Shown: one piece after another, positions 1 to 10,515 of the stretch
Position numbering within the stretch: the first letter of the stretch is position 1
Layout: the number at the start of each line of letters is the position of its first letter
Source of the DNA: Adiantum capillus-veneris
Lineage: Eukaryota; Streptophyta; Polypodiopsida; Polypodiales; Pteridaceae
Assembly: GCA_014529385.2 (NCBI GenBank)
Contig: CM043942.1
Location: 30,590,969-30,654,968, forward strand
Reading direction: 5' to 3'
DNA length: 64,000 nt
Position numbers and translations under genes: made by a program
Notes under the pieces: generated by a model
Told to the model about the DNA's origin: nothing
Databases searched by the model: none
What the model saw: only the letters and a program-made list of their open reading frames with translations

Positions 1-43
1 GTGACTCTAGCCTCCTGCAGTGCTGCCCCGAGCCTCGATCTGA

Positions 44-55
44 GCTCTGATACCA
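44..55 (-). other. Primer-binding site (initiator tRNA-Met) of an LTR element leaving the window
   Basis: On the minus strand this reads TGGTATCAGAGC, the standard plant complement of the initiator tRNA-Met 3' end. It lies two bases inside the LTR at 58-249. Bases 1-43 are therefore the start of the 5' leader of a minus-strand LTR retrotransposon whose body lies left of the window. Confidence 0.8.
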
Positions 56-57
56 GT

Positions 58-249
58 TGAAGGAGTACGAGTGGAAGTGCGACGCGAGAGAGAGTGCGAG
101 AAGAAGAGCACGACGATATGGTGAACTCGCTCTACTGTAATGTGTAGAGCATAGTGAGTTCTTATTAGGTTTTTACAAAAGAATATGTGTACATACCTGG
201 CGGCCTGCCCACTTACCTGGGCGACCACATTGGGCTTTATACCCCAACA
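58..249 (-). repeat. 5' LTR (about 192 bp) of a retroelement running off the left edge
   Basis: The segment starts TGAAGG and ends CCCCAACA, so it has TG...CA termini, and a tRNA-Met primer site abuts its inner side. The sequence outside it (from 250) is gag of another copia family, so this element inserted into an older copia fragment. The expected 5-bp target duplication on this side would be TGCAT (250-254); its partner is outside the window. The LTR sequence does not match the other LTRs seen here. Confidence 0.65.
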
Positions 250-652
250 TGCATTGCTGTTACCACCCTTTCTTTGGAAGCAATAAAAGCATGTTCAACT
301 GCACGCTGTCTAGTCCTGTTTTTTTGGAAAGTGACTCTTGCAACAACAATGTGCATAATGTATCAAACTTGACAACTTCTGGATTTCCTTGGGTCATAAG
401 TCTCCAAGTACTAGCAAAAGTCTGGTAAGAATCTGGTAATGCATCAAGAACAATGTGCACAAGGGAACTGTCTGAAATGACTTCACCTGCAGCTCATTGA
501 TATCCTTGACACTAGTAAGAAAAGTGTCCATATCATCTTCCTCATGCATAATCTTCGACTCCAGCTCTTTACGCAGCAAAGCAATTTTAGTCTCATTGCA
601 ACTTGCATAAAGACCATCCAAAATATCCCAAGCTTGTTTTGTAGATTTTCCT
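250..652 (-). pseudogene. Ty1/copia gag fragment (UBN2-type), inverted piece
   Basis: Minus-strand translation gives gag peptides such as KQAWDILDGLYASCNETK, KIMHEEDDMDTF and LPDSYQTFASTWRLMTQGNP. These match the gag of the nearly intact copia element at 40.7-45.9 kb. Relative to that element there is a 10-base deletion near 492 and further frame breaks. The piece stops at about 652, where it joins an LTR fragment. It is truncated by another element's LTR at 249. Gag would form the virus-like particle shell; this copy is dead. Confidence 0.85.
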
Positions 653-812
653 GGCACACAATAGAGAGTGTGTTATTTAGTGTGCAATGGAAAGATAGAT
701 AGCCCTAGAGTGATGAGCGTATATACAATGCTCGAGGGAAAAAACTAGGGAAAAAATGCTTTGACGGTCCTAGTGTGTTCACACACATCACTACCACATG
801 TATATGGTAACA
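653..812 (-). repeat. Partial LTR of the copia G family
   Basis: From 'atagagagtgtg' to 'tatggtaaca' this matches most of the 226-bp LTR of copia G (40723-40948), with scattered substitutions and a shortened 'cctcctaaagag' segment. It keeps the CA end but has lost about 65 bases at the TG end. It sits between two gag pieces that point in opposite directions, which is not a normal element order. Confidence 0.8.
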
Positions 813-1466
813 ACAGTTGAACAGGCTTTTGTTGCTGCTCAAAGAAAAGGTGGTAACAATAATGTAGCCACGTCTCATGGTTCTTTGGTGAGTAGCTACT
901 CACTGTTCCTAATGCTCCTACTGGCAACACCTCATCTAGGAATTCTGATGAAAAGGGCAAGAAGAAGATGTGATGCCATTATTGCACTTGATAAAGTAGT
1001 GTCCTAAGTTGAAGGCAAAAGACGCCAAAAAGAATGAGGCTAGTTTCACTACAAGTGAAGCTATTGTAGAATCTTCTGGGAAAGGAGATTAGGGTGTTGA
1101 TGTAGATACAGAGTGGGAATTTAGTGTAGATTATACTTATGATCCTTTTGTCCATGATGTGTGTATGTTAGTTGCTACAAATTCACATGTGTGGTACTTT
1201 GATAGTGGCACTTCAAATCACATTACCTCACATCGTGACTTGTTTACCTCTCTGGAGTTTGTCCCTCATGGGAATATAGCTACTTGTGCCAACAATTCCT
1301 CTTATTCGGTCAAGAAAGTTGGAAAGATTGTGCTAATTTTTGCAGATGGTAGTTCTTTCATACTTATTGATGCACTTTATGTACCAGGGATAAAAAAGAA
1401 TCCTTTGTCCCTATCTTCACTTGCAAGACTTGCTGTTGTTGTCAAATTTGTGGATGGCATATGTAT
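813..1466 (+). pseudogene. Copia gag C-terminus and protease N-terminus, plus-strand piece
   Basis: It begins with gag residues VEQAFVAAQRKGG, overlapping what the inverted piece at 250-652 already contains. It runs through a damaged zinc-knuckle region to a retropepsin start HVWYFDSGTSNHITSHRDLF at about 1186-1245. The catalytic D-S-G is kept, and a family-specific stretch ending VVKFVDGICI follows. Frame breaks occur near 870-1160. The piece is the same family as copia G but clearly older, and it stops at about 1466. Confidence 0.85.
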
Positions 1467-3900
1467 ATGATCATCATTGAGATCTATAGTATTTTCTTCT
1501 ACTTAATTACATCTCTCACTTTTTTTCCTAGCTACGTATAGAGTAGGTCTCTAGGACACATCATTCAAAGTGCATCTCTAGCTTAATTCCTCGCATATTT
1601 ACTCTATTTTTGAATCTCCAATTTATGAATAATTTTGAGTTTCACAAAGCATGCAATAAAATATCTCATTAGCATTTTCATGCTCTGCAATCGGGTTTGA
1701 TTAGCTCCACTAACCCTTGCCTTAGTCATGTGTGTGTGTGTGGCTTCCCCCCGCTAAGTTAGAGCTAAATTAAGTTTTTGGGTCTTTGTCCACAAGTAAC
1801 CCATGCGGGGCAAGTAGTCAAGGCATTCTCTATAAGGCCTTGGGCCCCTCATAAGGTTAGTGAGTCAACTCTCCAAACGGTTTTTGTGGTGCACCCTGGA
1901 TAGATGTGATAGTTTGTTAAAACTTTGGGTTCATGATTGGATGGAGATGCTGGCCGCATTCTAACAATGCCCGTCCATTTACAATTTTTGATCGTGCCAC
2001 CTGGCCTCGGTTTGTTGATCGAACAACCCCCTCTTTTTGTCCAATTGCAAATCTCTTCGATGCACTCAAATGAATTGAAGGCAGATTTTGGGTCCACCCT
2101 TAGGAAGCCATCCTTCCCGCACTCAAATCCTTTGCTTGAGGTTTCTTCAAGGCCATCCTCCCTCATTCGAAGGGGGCGTTTTCACCTCTAGGGGCTCCCT
2201 CATCCAAAGGGATCTTTTCCACCTCTAGGGGCTCTTAACCTCAAACAAGGGTCATGCACTTGCAAGCAGAGTCTCATTGCCACTTGCAATCAAGAAGAAG
2301 TTCCCAGAACAATAATCAATGATATTTTCCCTAAACCAAAATCAACAAAAGAGGTTTCTTGCAGCAAAGGAGGGGATCCACGCCCACAAGGAGTACTCGA
2401 AGAGAGTTCAAGTACAATAAAAAACGGATTTCCTTACTATGAAGAGTGGCTTCACCCTAGGTGAAGAGGAGCTTCACAATTGTAAAGGAATTATTTTCTC
2501 CCTCTTTCTCATAAGTGAATTGAACTTTAAAATTTTATGCACCCAAGATCAACATTATTTTGAAACGCATATCTATTGACACCGTGCAATAGGAGTTCAA
2601 ACGTTGGCCTTGGCATTAAAATCCAAGTGCTAAGACCAATCCAAGGTGCTATGGAAGAGAAAGGGAGTGTGGAAAAGAAGGAAAAAAGGACAAAGGCAAC
2701 ACCAGCAAAAAATCCAAAACCCAAAGTATGCTTAGCAAAAGAAGACAAAGATGAAGATGATGAAGAAGAAGACACCAATATCTTAGTCTATGTTGACATT
2801 CTCTAGCTTTTAACCTTGCCTTTACCTCTCAATTGTATTTGTTTGGAGATAGCTTGGGTTAGCTTGGTCTTAGTTTTATACATTTGTTTAAGGGGAGGTG
2901 TTCAATGTCTCTTGGACTAGAGATAGTTTGACTCTTGGATTGGGGATGGTGTCCTAGATTGGATATGCTCTTTTGCTCTTGGATTGGAGTGTGCTAGAGA
3001 TGTCATTTTCTTCATAGTCTAAACCCCAAGGGGAGTGTTGTAAGGTTTTTTGGCTTTAGCCTATTCTTGTGTGAAACACCTCTAGTCTACTGGGATGCAT
3101 ATGTGGCATAAAACCATGTGATAGCATGTGGAAAAGGTGCCTAAGGGTGTAGGTACCCATGGTAACAAGACAAAAAAGTGTCCTTTTATGGTTTGGAAAA
3201 AAACCAAATACTCAGTTTGTAGAAGTCCTTACTTTAGCTCAAATCTAACACCACACTTTATGTGGGAAAAATAAGAAACACTCCCAACTCTTCATTGTAT
3301 GGTAATGAGGAGCTCTCAATTGCAAAAGAGTGCTCAATTTGACCAAAATAGAATATTTTCTAGGTGTATTTCATTTAAACAAGATTAAAAAATTTCTAGA
3401 CAACGAGCCTATTTTTCTTGTAAAAATTAATGAGTTCTTGAACAAAGTCCATGGTTTTTGTAGGCCCAAAAATATTCTTTTGAACATAGAATTAAGTACA
3501 AAAAAGGTGTATTTTTTGCATTTTGCTAACCTATCATTAATGTTTCTATGTGTACAACCATCATTATCTTTGTGAATTCTTCCACTTTATACACTTTCTT
3601 TACTTTCATGTTCAAGCACATACATCATCAAAAGCATCAAAGCATGTCTTCCTAAGACAATTTGGAACACACGTATACAAAACTGCATATATGAAAAACT
3701 TACTTCCACAATGTGGCCTTTCATATGGTATATAAACCTATCAAGTTGGTGCCAAATTGGAATTGTACACTTATATTTGGACCTAAGCTTGAAATGTACC
3801 ACATTTGTTGAGTAAAATTTAGCAATTTGAAGACAATGTAGTATTAACTCAAAATGAGTCTCATTTTGGTAAGATGGTAGATCACTTTTTCCTTTCTGTT
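1467..3900. other. Unassigned sequence, no supported gene
   Basis: This is AT-rich DNA with stops in all frames. A short lysine- and acid-rich reading frame at 2651-2806 (DEDDEEEDTNI) has no recognisable domain. I see no LTR ends, tRNA or convincing coding run. It may be decayed retroelement 3' or leader DNA. Confidence 0.5.
2160..2234. repeat. Two tandem copies of a ~37-bp unit
   Basis: Two adjacent copies share the core 'cacctctaggggctc' and a 'ctcatycraaggg' start with a few differences. No function is evident. Confidence 0.7.
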
Positions 3901-3901
3901 T

Positions 3902-4342
3902 AGGGTGCCAAAGGAATGCAAATCCTTAAGTCAAAGAAGCTTCTGTTTGAAAAAAGTAGACTTATCCGAGTTCTATGAGGATTGTGTTTATGGTTAATAA
4001 AAGAGGGTGAAATTCCTTAAAGGAAGAAATGCAAGAAAAAGTAAAACATTTGAATTGGTTCATTTTGATGTTTGGGGTCTTACTTGTACACCATCCCTTG
4101 GTGTATCATATAACATTCATAGATGATGCAACTAAGAAGACATGGGTTTATTCAATGAAAAGTAGGATGAAAATTAAATCCGATGTGTTTTCTATATCTC
4201 AAAGGTGAAAAGCCTTTGCGGAAAATGAAGTAGTTACTAACCTTAAATGCCTTAGATCCAACAATGGAGGCAAGTATTGCAACCATGCTTTTGAAAGCTT
4301 GTGTGCTAGCAATGGCATTTGAAGGCAAAAGAGAACCGCAAG
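3902..4342 (+). pseudogene. Ty1/copia GAG-pre-integrase and integrase core, decayed
   Basis: Read across one or more frameshifts, the plus strand gives EDCVYG..KRVKFLK, then ELVHFDVWG, FIDDATKKTWVYSMKS and LRSNNGGKYCNHAF. These correspond to the copia integrase strings H-x-D-V-W-G-P, FIDD..RKTWVY and LRSDNGGEY. The second catalytic Asp is Asn here (SNN instead of SDN), and several stops are present. It is the oldest layer of this nest, because copia A's LTR cuts it at 4343. GCAAG (4338-4342) would be one side of A's target duplication. Confidence 0.75.
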
Positions 4343-4582
4343 TGTTGGGGTGGTGAAGCCCAATGTGCCACGTCTAAGTGATGGGTGGCCAGACACTAAC
4401 TCAGAACTAATGCTGACCAGTCATTCTACATAAAATGATAAGGACTTACAACCCTAAACACTATTGTGTTTAGAGTCCTTTAAAACCTATGTCTCCTTTA
4501 GAGTCCTTTAAAACCTATGTCTCCTCTCTTCTGATATCTTATCCATCGCTTCATACACACACTCTCTTGCTTGCACACTTCA
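4343..4582 (+). repeat. 5' LTR of copia element A (240 bp)
   Basis: It starts TGTTGGGG, ends CACTTCA, and is followed two bases later by a tRNA-Met-like primer site. It contains a perfect 28-bp tandem duplication (4469-4496 and 4497-4524). No matching 3' LTR is visible; the element appears to have lost its 3' end at the rearrangement near 18.4 kb. Confidence 0.7.
4469..4524. repeat. Perfect 28-bp tandem duplication inside LTR A
   Basis: The string starting 'tttagagtcc' and ending 'tgtctcc' occurs twice back to back without mismatch. Confidence 0.9.
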
Positions 4583-4584
4583 AC

Positions 4585-4596
4585 TAGTATTAGAGC
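4585..4596 (+). other. Degenerate initiator tRNA-Met primer-binding site of copia A
   Basis: TAGTATTAGAGC differs from TGGTATCAGAGC by one G-to-A and one C-to-T change, the transitions expected from cytosine deamination in methylated plant repeats. It lies two bases after the LTR. Confidence 0.7.
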
Positions 4597-5561
4597 TTGA
4601 GCATTGCAGAGCACCATTGGAGCTCGACAGGGAAGTAGGCAGAGAAGAAAAAAAAAATCAACATGTTTTTGCAGATTTGTTTTTGTTTGTCTTGCTCAGG
4701 CCAATTCCCTCTATTCCTGATCGATCTTTTGTGCTCTTCAACTTTGCAGAAGAAAGTTTTCCCGAAATCTAACCAATTCTAAGAGACGTCACTCATACTA
4801 CCTATAGGTCGTGTATGACAGGCTGCAGATTTTCCAAATCAGATTTACTCTACTCTTTACCATTTTTTTGTGCTCTATAACTCTAGAGAAGGAATATTTT
4901 TCAAATTCTGCAAGGTTTGGGAGATATCGGGCTCTTCTACGTCCATGTTTCCATTGTTGCAGACTCTTCCTGCAATCTCTATCACATGCATATTTGATGT
5001 AAGATCTAGATGGTCTATTATATGAGACAAACTGGTGCAACGGTTTTAGAAAAGAGTTTCTATAGTTGATGTAAGATCTTATGCGGATTATGCATTGAGA
5101 GAAATATGAAAAACCTATTGTTGAGTGTCATGGTAAGGTTTTATTGAGCTGGGGAATTCTCAAATGTGGAGATCCTTTTGGTGATAGAGGGTTTGGAGTG
5201 AGCCCTTGACATCCCCATAGTTTCGACATCGACATAGGATGTATGTTTATGCGGTTACTGCAATATTGGTATGCATCCGTTGACCCACCATTGTTGGCAT
5301 TGCTGTCATCTTTATGCGTATGCATTTTTCATTGTTTAGTTGATCAGAGACACTCTTTTAGAGTTGGAAACAATGACAATGATGATTTTTTGAGATTCTA
5401 TCTTGCCAGTTTAGACACATGGATCGGCATTTCAGTCATTGTACACATTTGTTTTTGGGTTCAAAAGTTAGTTTTGCAAGGGAGACTTTGCTGAAAATTT
5501 CCACATTTTCTATCATCTTTTTTAGTTCATAGAATCTATCAATTTTGTTCCTTATCAAGTG
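4597..5561 (+). other. 5' leader of copia A
   Basis: About 965 bases lie between the primer site and the gag start, with no coding evidence. The stretch at about 5128-5190 ('ggttttattgagct', 'ctcaaatgtggagatcc') recurs at 63786-63848, so another member of this family lies at the right edge of the window. Confidence 0.6.
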
Positions 5562-5612
5562 ATGGCTTCATCATCAAAGAACTCATTGTTCAACATTGAG
5601 GAGCTAGATGGC
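5562..5612 (+). pseudogene. Gag N-terminus of copia A, interrupted
   Basis: ATG at 5562 opens the frame MASSSKNSLFNIEELDG, a typical copia gag start ('..LDGxNFxxWK'). The frame is cut by element B after codon 17 and resumes at 16950 with TNFSFWKEQIYNVLV, which shows the two pieces were once continuous. The ATGGC/ATGGT target duplication of B falls inside the L-D-G codons. Confidence 0.85.
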
Positions 5613-6521
5613 TGTTAGCGGGTCGTCGCAACGAACGTCTGCTACATAGCTTTTTGGTACTAATATAATGTCAATACTCAGGGAAGTGACTCGAATGGGG
5701 CACGAAGACTCTTTGAGACCGTCTATCTCAAGAATTGAACCTTAACAAGCAAACACAACAACTCTACAAGCAAACTAACACTCAATGATCAGAGAAATCT
5801 ACCTATGTCCTTTCTCACAGCTCTAGGTCATCATGTCATTTCGGCACTCAAACGGACTCGAAATGCAACGAAACTTTAGGAGGAGGTCTAGGACACCTAC
5901 GGGCACAATCCTATCAAGTCTGGTTGCAATCCGACAAGGTACCAAAATCATGATCTATCATGAAAAAGCTCCTGAAAACTACAACATAACTATCCAAAAA
6001 GACCGTCCTATGGTCTAGGAACACTCTCCTATGGTCAAAATGACTAAAAACAATGATTTAAGCACTCAAATATGCAATTAAGGCTCATAGATACGTAGTC
6101 ATGAACCACAACAAAACTGAATGCTTACACTTGAATGAAAGAGCAAAGAGAGAGGAACACAATGCAAATTTGAAAACTGAAAATGGATTACCCATTCATT
6201 AGTTGCGATGATTACAAGTTGGAGCAACTTCGTAGCTTGAGCGTACGTACAATAGATCTCTTTCTTCTCTAAAGATAAGCCTTCTTTCACATTAAGGTTA
6301 TTGACATTTATACCTAGGTTATTCTAAATGGTAGTGGCCGGTTTACATGGACTTTTACAATTATCATGACATCATTACAACTCAAGGAATTGACCTGCTA
6401 CTCTGAAATTAGGATTTACACAGAGTATCACTACACTAGCTCAGAAAACTAATAGAGTACAAATGTGGTGTTCAGCTACGTGTCCGACCAGTTGAGCACT
6501 CGTTTCATCTGTCCTCAAACA
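5613..6521 (-). repeat. 3' LTR of element B
   Basis: It begins TGTTAGCGGGTCG and ends CCTCAAACA. It aligns along its whole length to 16039-16949 with many transitions. On the minus strand this is the downstream LTR, next to the purine tract. Confidence 0.92.
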
Positions 6522-6534
6522 TTTTCCCCTTCCT
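6522..6534 (-). other. Polypurine tract of element B
   Basis: The minus strand reads AGGAAGGGGAAAA directly against the LTR, the expected plus-strand primer for retroelement DNA synthesis. Confidence 0.75.
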
Positions 6535-7671
6535 AAATCGTGTCGTCCCTTGACACGACCTTGTGCAGTCTTGTCATAGGGTTGTCTTCAGCTTTGTCTT
6601 CAAGGTTGGTCTTCAGCTTGGGAAGTGCTTTGTCGTTGATGACGCTCCCCCCTTCCTAGAGTGATTCATATCTAATTTGTTGTTGATATGTGATTTGATC
6701 TTTGATTTTCGAGGCAACTTTCCTTCTCATTGCACAGTCTTCTCTTTGCCAATCTTGGCCACCATGAAGATGTATTTTGATGTGTTTGAGTTTGTAGAAC
6801 TGATCCTCTTTGTGGCATGGACTTTATGATGGATTTGCTTTCAAGGTTCACTACAATTTGAGTTTTCTGCAATACGTCGTCAATGTTGAAGCACTGTGTG
6901 AGCTACTTTCGGTCGTTGTTGATGACTCTCTTGCGGAATTTGTCATTGCTTGTTGTTTTAGACCATTCTTTGAGTTGCCATTGTTTGATGGAGCTTTGTC
7001 CTCCTTGGAGATAAAAGATTATCTTGATAAGTGTGTTTTAATCTATAGCTGTAGCTCCAAGTTGTTGTCGATTGATTTGGGTAGCCATGTCCTTTTTGGA
7101 TGACCAAAGGGAAAAGCCCCGGTGGGAAAAAAGTGCCTTTGGTATACGCTCTTATTGGAGTTGAGCATTTGGACTTAAAGTACCTGTCATGCAAGGTGAG
7201 TGCTTGGGAGAAGCAAAGGAAGAGTGCCTAATGCAAGTGCCAATTATGGGACACTCTATACACATACGAGAAATTTATCAAACAAAAGCATGCAGTGAAG
7301 ATGGAGTTGATTGGTGCTTCAAGGAACAAATGTAGCACATGTGACATCAAAGGATGTGTGAATAGCTTCCACGTTTGCAAGAAGGGTTTTTGATGTAGAA
7401 GCTTGTCCATTCATACCTCACTGTGCTGAGTGTGTGAGTGTCTTTTGGACTTCTTCCTTCACTTACCATTATACTACAATGACTTCGACTCTTATGCTCA
7501 CCTATACCAGCATGAGCGACACAACATAATATGATCAACTCTTCTAGCTTGAGCAGTACCTATAATAGCTAAGACACTTAGACCACATAGAATATTACAT
7601 GAAGGTTTGGGATTAACGCCTCGCTCATTTAGTGGCTTAGCTGCCCGACTCTGACTTTTATGCCATGTATT
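6535..7671 (-). other. 3' untranslated region of element B
   Basis: Stops occur in all frames and no protein motif is recognised. An RT/RNase H/integrase region might be expected upstream of a gypsy 3' LTR but is not here. Confidence 0.5.
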
Positions 7672-8907
7672 TTAATGGCAACTTGGACTTACTTGTTCAA
7701 GGCCAGAAACCCAATTCCATAAGTTCTGAAAATTTAGGCCTCTTCCATTGTGTTGGTCTTTGTTAAGTAGGTTGGAAAATTTTGGCTCCTCTTGACTTGC
7801 TTGTCGTATGTTCCCACTGCTTTGTAAAACAAGTCCTTCAACTCTTGTAGGGACTGATGTAGTTTTTGCTTTATCCCCAATTCTAAGCTGAATTTGTGTG
7901 TGGGTTCGATTCCACGAGCAATTTTGGAACCCATCTTGTTTTTGACCCTTTTGTGACCATCTTTGGAATTTTCTCTTCTTCTTTAGCTTGATTGTCACTA
8001 GGATTCGGTATCCATATCTGATGATTTCCTTTGTAGAAGCCTTGATTTTGGAGTTGATGACGAGGTATCCATCTAAAGATTGTAGCAGCCTTGGTTGCAA
8101 TTGGCTTATGTTGGATGTTGGTTGCCTTTGCCCACTTTGGGGTAGAAGCTTGTGCTGCATGATTTTTCTTGGCTGTCCCAGATCGACGAGCTACAATTTT
8201 TGGTAACCATATTTGAGTGTTACCTTCATAAAATCCTTTTTCTTTGAGTAGCTTCACTAGAATTATCCACTGCTTCACCTGTTTGTGTTGAGCTTCGTCG
8301 AGGTGACTTTGGTACCCAAACTTGTCGCATTGTTTGCTGCTCTGATGTTTTCTTTTGCCTTTTGTGGTAGATCTTTCTCCTAATTGAGTTTGTTTGTCTT
8401 GCATTTATAACTCATCTTGTTCTTTGTAGAACTCGCTGGTTGAGGTGGGTAGGTCCAAGCTATTACTTTAGGCTTTTTGGCCCAAACATTAGCATTTTCT
8501 TTGAAGTAGCCATGAGTAGTGATCGACTCATTTGATGCTACCCACGCTATCACTTTATGCTGTTGAGTTTGAACTAGTGTTTGTTGTATCCAAACTGGGT
8601 CTTTGACATGGATGTGTTCTTTGGATACTAGGACTTGGTTGATTCTCTTTGGCTTCTTTTGGATGATTTTTTGAGATGGAAACTTTGGTTGATAGACTTT
8701 TTGTTTCGGTTTCCATTGCATTGTCGATAGTTTGGCTCTTGATGTAGAGGCTTTGCGGAAAGTTTGATGGAAGCTCGTTGAAGGTAAAGGCGTCTTTTGA
8801 GGTCGATTTTCTTCATTGTTTATCTTAACTTTACCGTTTTTAGCGATGGTTGGCAATTTCTTCTCCACATGGATTTGAGAAGCTTCATGGAGCGTTCTTG
8901 TTGTCAT
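7672..8907 (-). pseudogene. Lys/Gln-rich 3' reading frame of element B with repeated G-F/Y-x-x-N-x-Q-I-W motif
   Basis: Three overlapping minus-strand frames (8907-8380, 8404-7883, 8160-7672) look like one basic protein broken by frameshifts. A short motif recurs about every 70 residues: GYFKENANVWAKK, GFYEGNTQIWLPK and GFYKGNHQIWIPN, with weaker VWIQQ and TRWVPK copies. Composition is strongly Lys, Gln, Ser and Thr rich. I do not recognise a domain. An RNA- or DNA-binding structural role is possible but unproven. It sits where gypsy elements sometimes carry an extra 3' ORF. Confidence 0.5.
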
Positions 8908-8956
8908 TGTTGAAGCTTTTGCTTATTGTCGAAAGAAGATGTTCCTCCAGCTTTCT

Positions 8957-9203
8957 CTTGGGGGGTTCACTATATATAAAACTACCATATCACGTGCGTT
9001 CAAGACATGTTTGTAAAACCCCTTATCTGTGAATTTTGTTAGGAATATAATGTACCCTTTTCTTTTAAAATCTGTAAGTTTTTTTCAAATTTGAAAAACT
9101 AATACCCTTTTGTATATATATTTATGTAAGTTTCAAGAACTTTAAATACCCTTCTGTTGAACTCACGTGATAGGTTACATTTTTATTAGGTGACCTCCCC
9201 GGT
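8957..9203. mobile_element. MITE-like element 'a' (247 bp) with 8-bp target duplication
   Basis: An 8-bp direct repeat AGCTTTCT (8949-8956, 9204-9211) flanks an AT-rich body. Its ends are inverted: left CTTGGGGGGTTCAC with inner TATCACGTGCGTTCAA; right, reverse-complemented, ACCGGGGAGGTCAC with inner TATCACGTGAGTTCAA. Removing the body and one repeat copy keeps element B's minus-strand frame open through the junction for several codons, which supports the duplication call. It carries no coding capacity. An 8-bp duplication is typical of hAT-type transposition. Confidence 0.75.
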
Positions 9204-9933
9204 AGCTTTCTGTCAGAACTAGACTCTCCTTGATGTGATGGGATTCAATTATGTGGAAAGTATCCTTGTACTCCCCAGTATTCAACTTGAGTACGGCTCC
9301 TGCCATGCCAAAGCTAGGAATCGGCATTTTTGAAATTTTGTATATGATCTCCTCTTGCTCGGTGATTGGTGGCTTTCCTATCATTATCCACGTATCATAA
9401 GACATTAGATTCTTTGTTGCCTTTGGATCTATCACAATTGAACATGTGATTTTTAGTCCTATTTCTTTGCATATGCTAAATTTGATCAATGTTGGAGACA
9501 ATCGATCTTCTTCCTTATCCCTATTGTTCTTTTGATCTTGTGTTTGTTGCACAATTGATGTTGAACTTGGAAACTTTGCTTCTTCATCTGGTTTCATTTG
9601 CACTCTTTCTGGAGTCGGCTTCTTTGAAACAAATTTTGTTGATTCTCCAGGTATGTCAATGATGACATATTCTCGTTGTTGCTTTGCTTCCTTCATATGC
9701 ACTTTGGCATCATGCTCCGTGACGTAGCTATTTGTTTCACCTGTTCTGCTTTTACACTCACAAACCTTGTTACCTTCCTTCAACACCTTTATTGGAAATA
9801 AGGGAATTATATCATAGCCATCTTCATTGCAAAATTTGGTGTTAGCCATCTCATTTACGCAGACATCAAGAGTCGCCAGTATTTGATCCCATCCAAAGGA
9901 TTCAAATAATTCCTCTGGAAATGGTTCCTTCAT
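9175..9933 (-). pseudogene. Second retropepsin-like domain of element B, active site altered
   Basis: This is an open frame of 252 codons. The N-terminal ~150 residues are charged linker. From about residue 164 it reads CSIVIDPKATKNLMSYDTW, followed by beta-rich sequence ending HIIESHHIKESLVLTESYR. This resembles the start of retropepsin-like domains (hydrophobic-D-S/T-G-A-T-x-N-F-I-S), but the catalytic D-S-G is D-P-K here (residues 169-171), so protease activity is unlikely. The last eight or so codons are contributed by inserted MITE 'a'. It lies downstream of a separate retropepsin with an intact DSGAG. It could instead be a structural all-beta domain. Confidence 0.55.
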
Positions 9934-10096
9934 ATAAGCTTCATCTTCTACTCAACGCCTAGGATGCAATCTTCCTTTCTAAGACTTTCGCACTCCGAAG
10001 CTCTGTACATCCCAATATGCACTTTGTTTTGCAACCAAGCAGGTATCTTGGTTTCTTGTTTAGTTGTGGAGTGTAATTCTTCCCCCATGGTTCGCT
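9934..10096 (-). other. Linker between the two protease-like frames of element B
   Basis: Coding-like peptides (NKKPRYLLGCKTK, ELRSAKVLERKIAS) are interrupted by stops. This is probably a decayed part of the same polyprotein. Confidence 0.4.
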
Positions 10097-10515
10097 CTAC
10101 ATCTCTATAGCTATGATCTTTGACAATGATTTTTGTTTTGACCTCCTTGTGTCTCTAGTAGATATAGTCATAGCCCCAATCTTGTACCATTTTGAGCGAT
10201 GCATGAATGGCCTGCCTAATATGATGTCAAAGTTTTTGCTCTTGTCAAAATTCATTATGGCAAAGGTATGCTCATACTCTATGCCACACAAGGATACAAT
10301 GATTTGTTCTAATATTCCTATCGGTCTCTCCACATATCCATCCGCTAATTGCAATTTCATTCGAGTTTTTGTAAGAGCACGCTTTCCCCATTTTTCCCAT
10401 ATTTCTTTGGTTGCAATGGCAATTCCTGCCCCACTATCTGATATAGCAACCGTCTTTAATCCTTTGTACTCAAGTGGTAAGGTGGTGTTTTCTTATTCTC
10501 CTTCACAGTAGTCAC
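10097..10515 (-). pseudogene. Aspartic protease (retropepsin) of element B
   Basis: The minus-strand frame, entered after a stop near 10500, reads LKTVAISDSGAGIAIATKEIW with the catalytic D-S-G-A at about 10428-10439. Then come QLADGYVERPIGILEQIIVS and the second signature DIILGRPFM near 10210-10240. This is the standard retropepsin layout (D-S/T-G-A, flap region, I-L-G-R). It would cleave the gag polyprotein during particle maturation. The frame is open for about 130 codons, so the domain itself is well kept although neighbouring segments have stops. Confidence 0.8.

Noticed and set aside
2576-2806. Acidic nuclear-type protein
   Set aside because: A short low-complexity K/E/D stretch with no start context or domain.
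7883-8404. A secreted or structural host gene in the basic frame
   Set aside because: It lies between element B's LTRs, on B's coding strand, and continues B's frames; no signal peptide or host domain.
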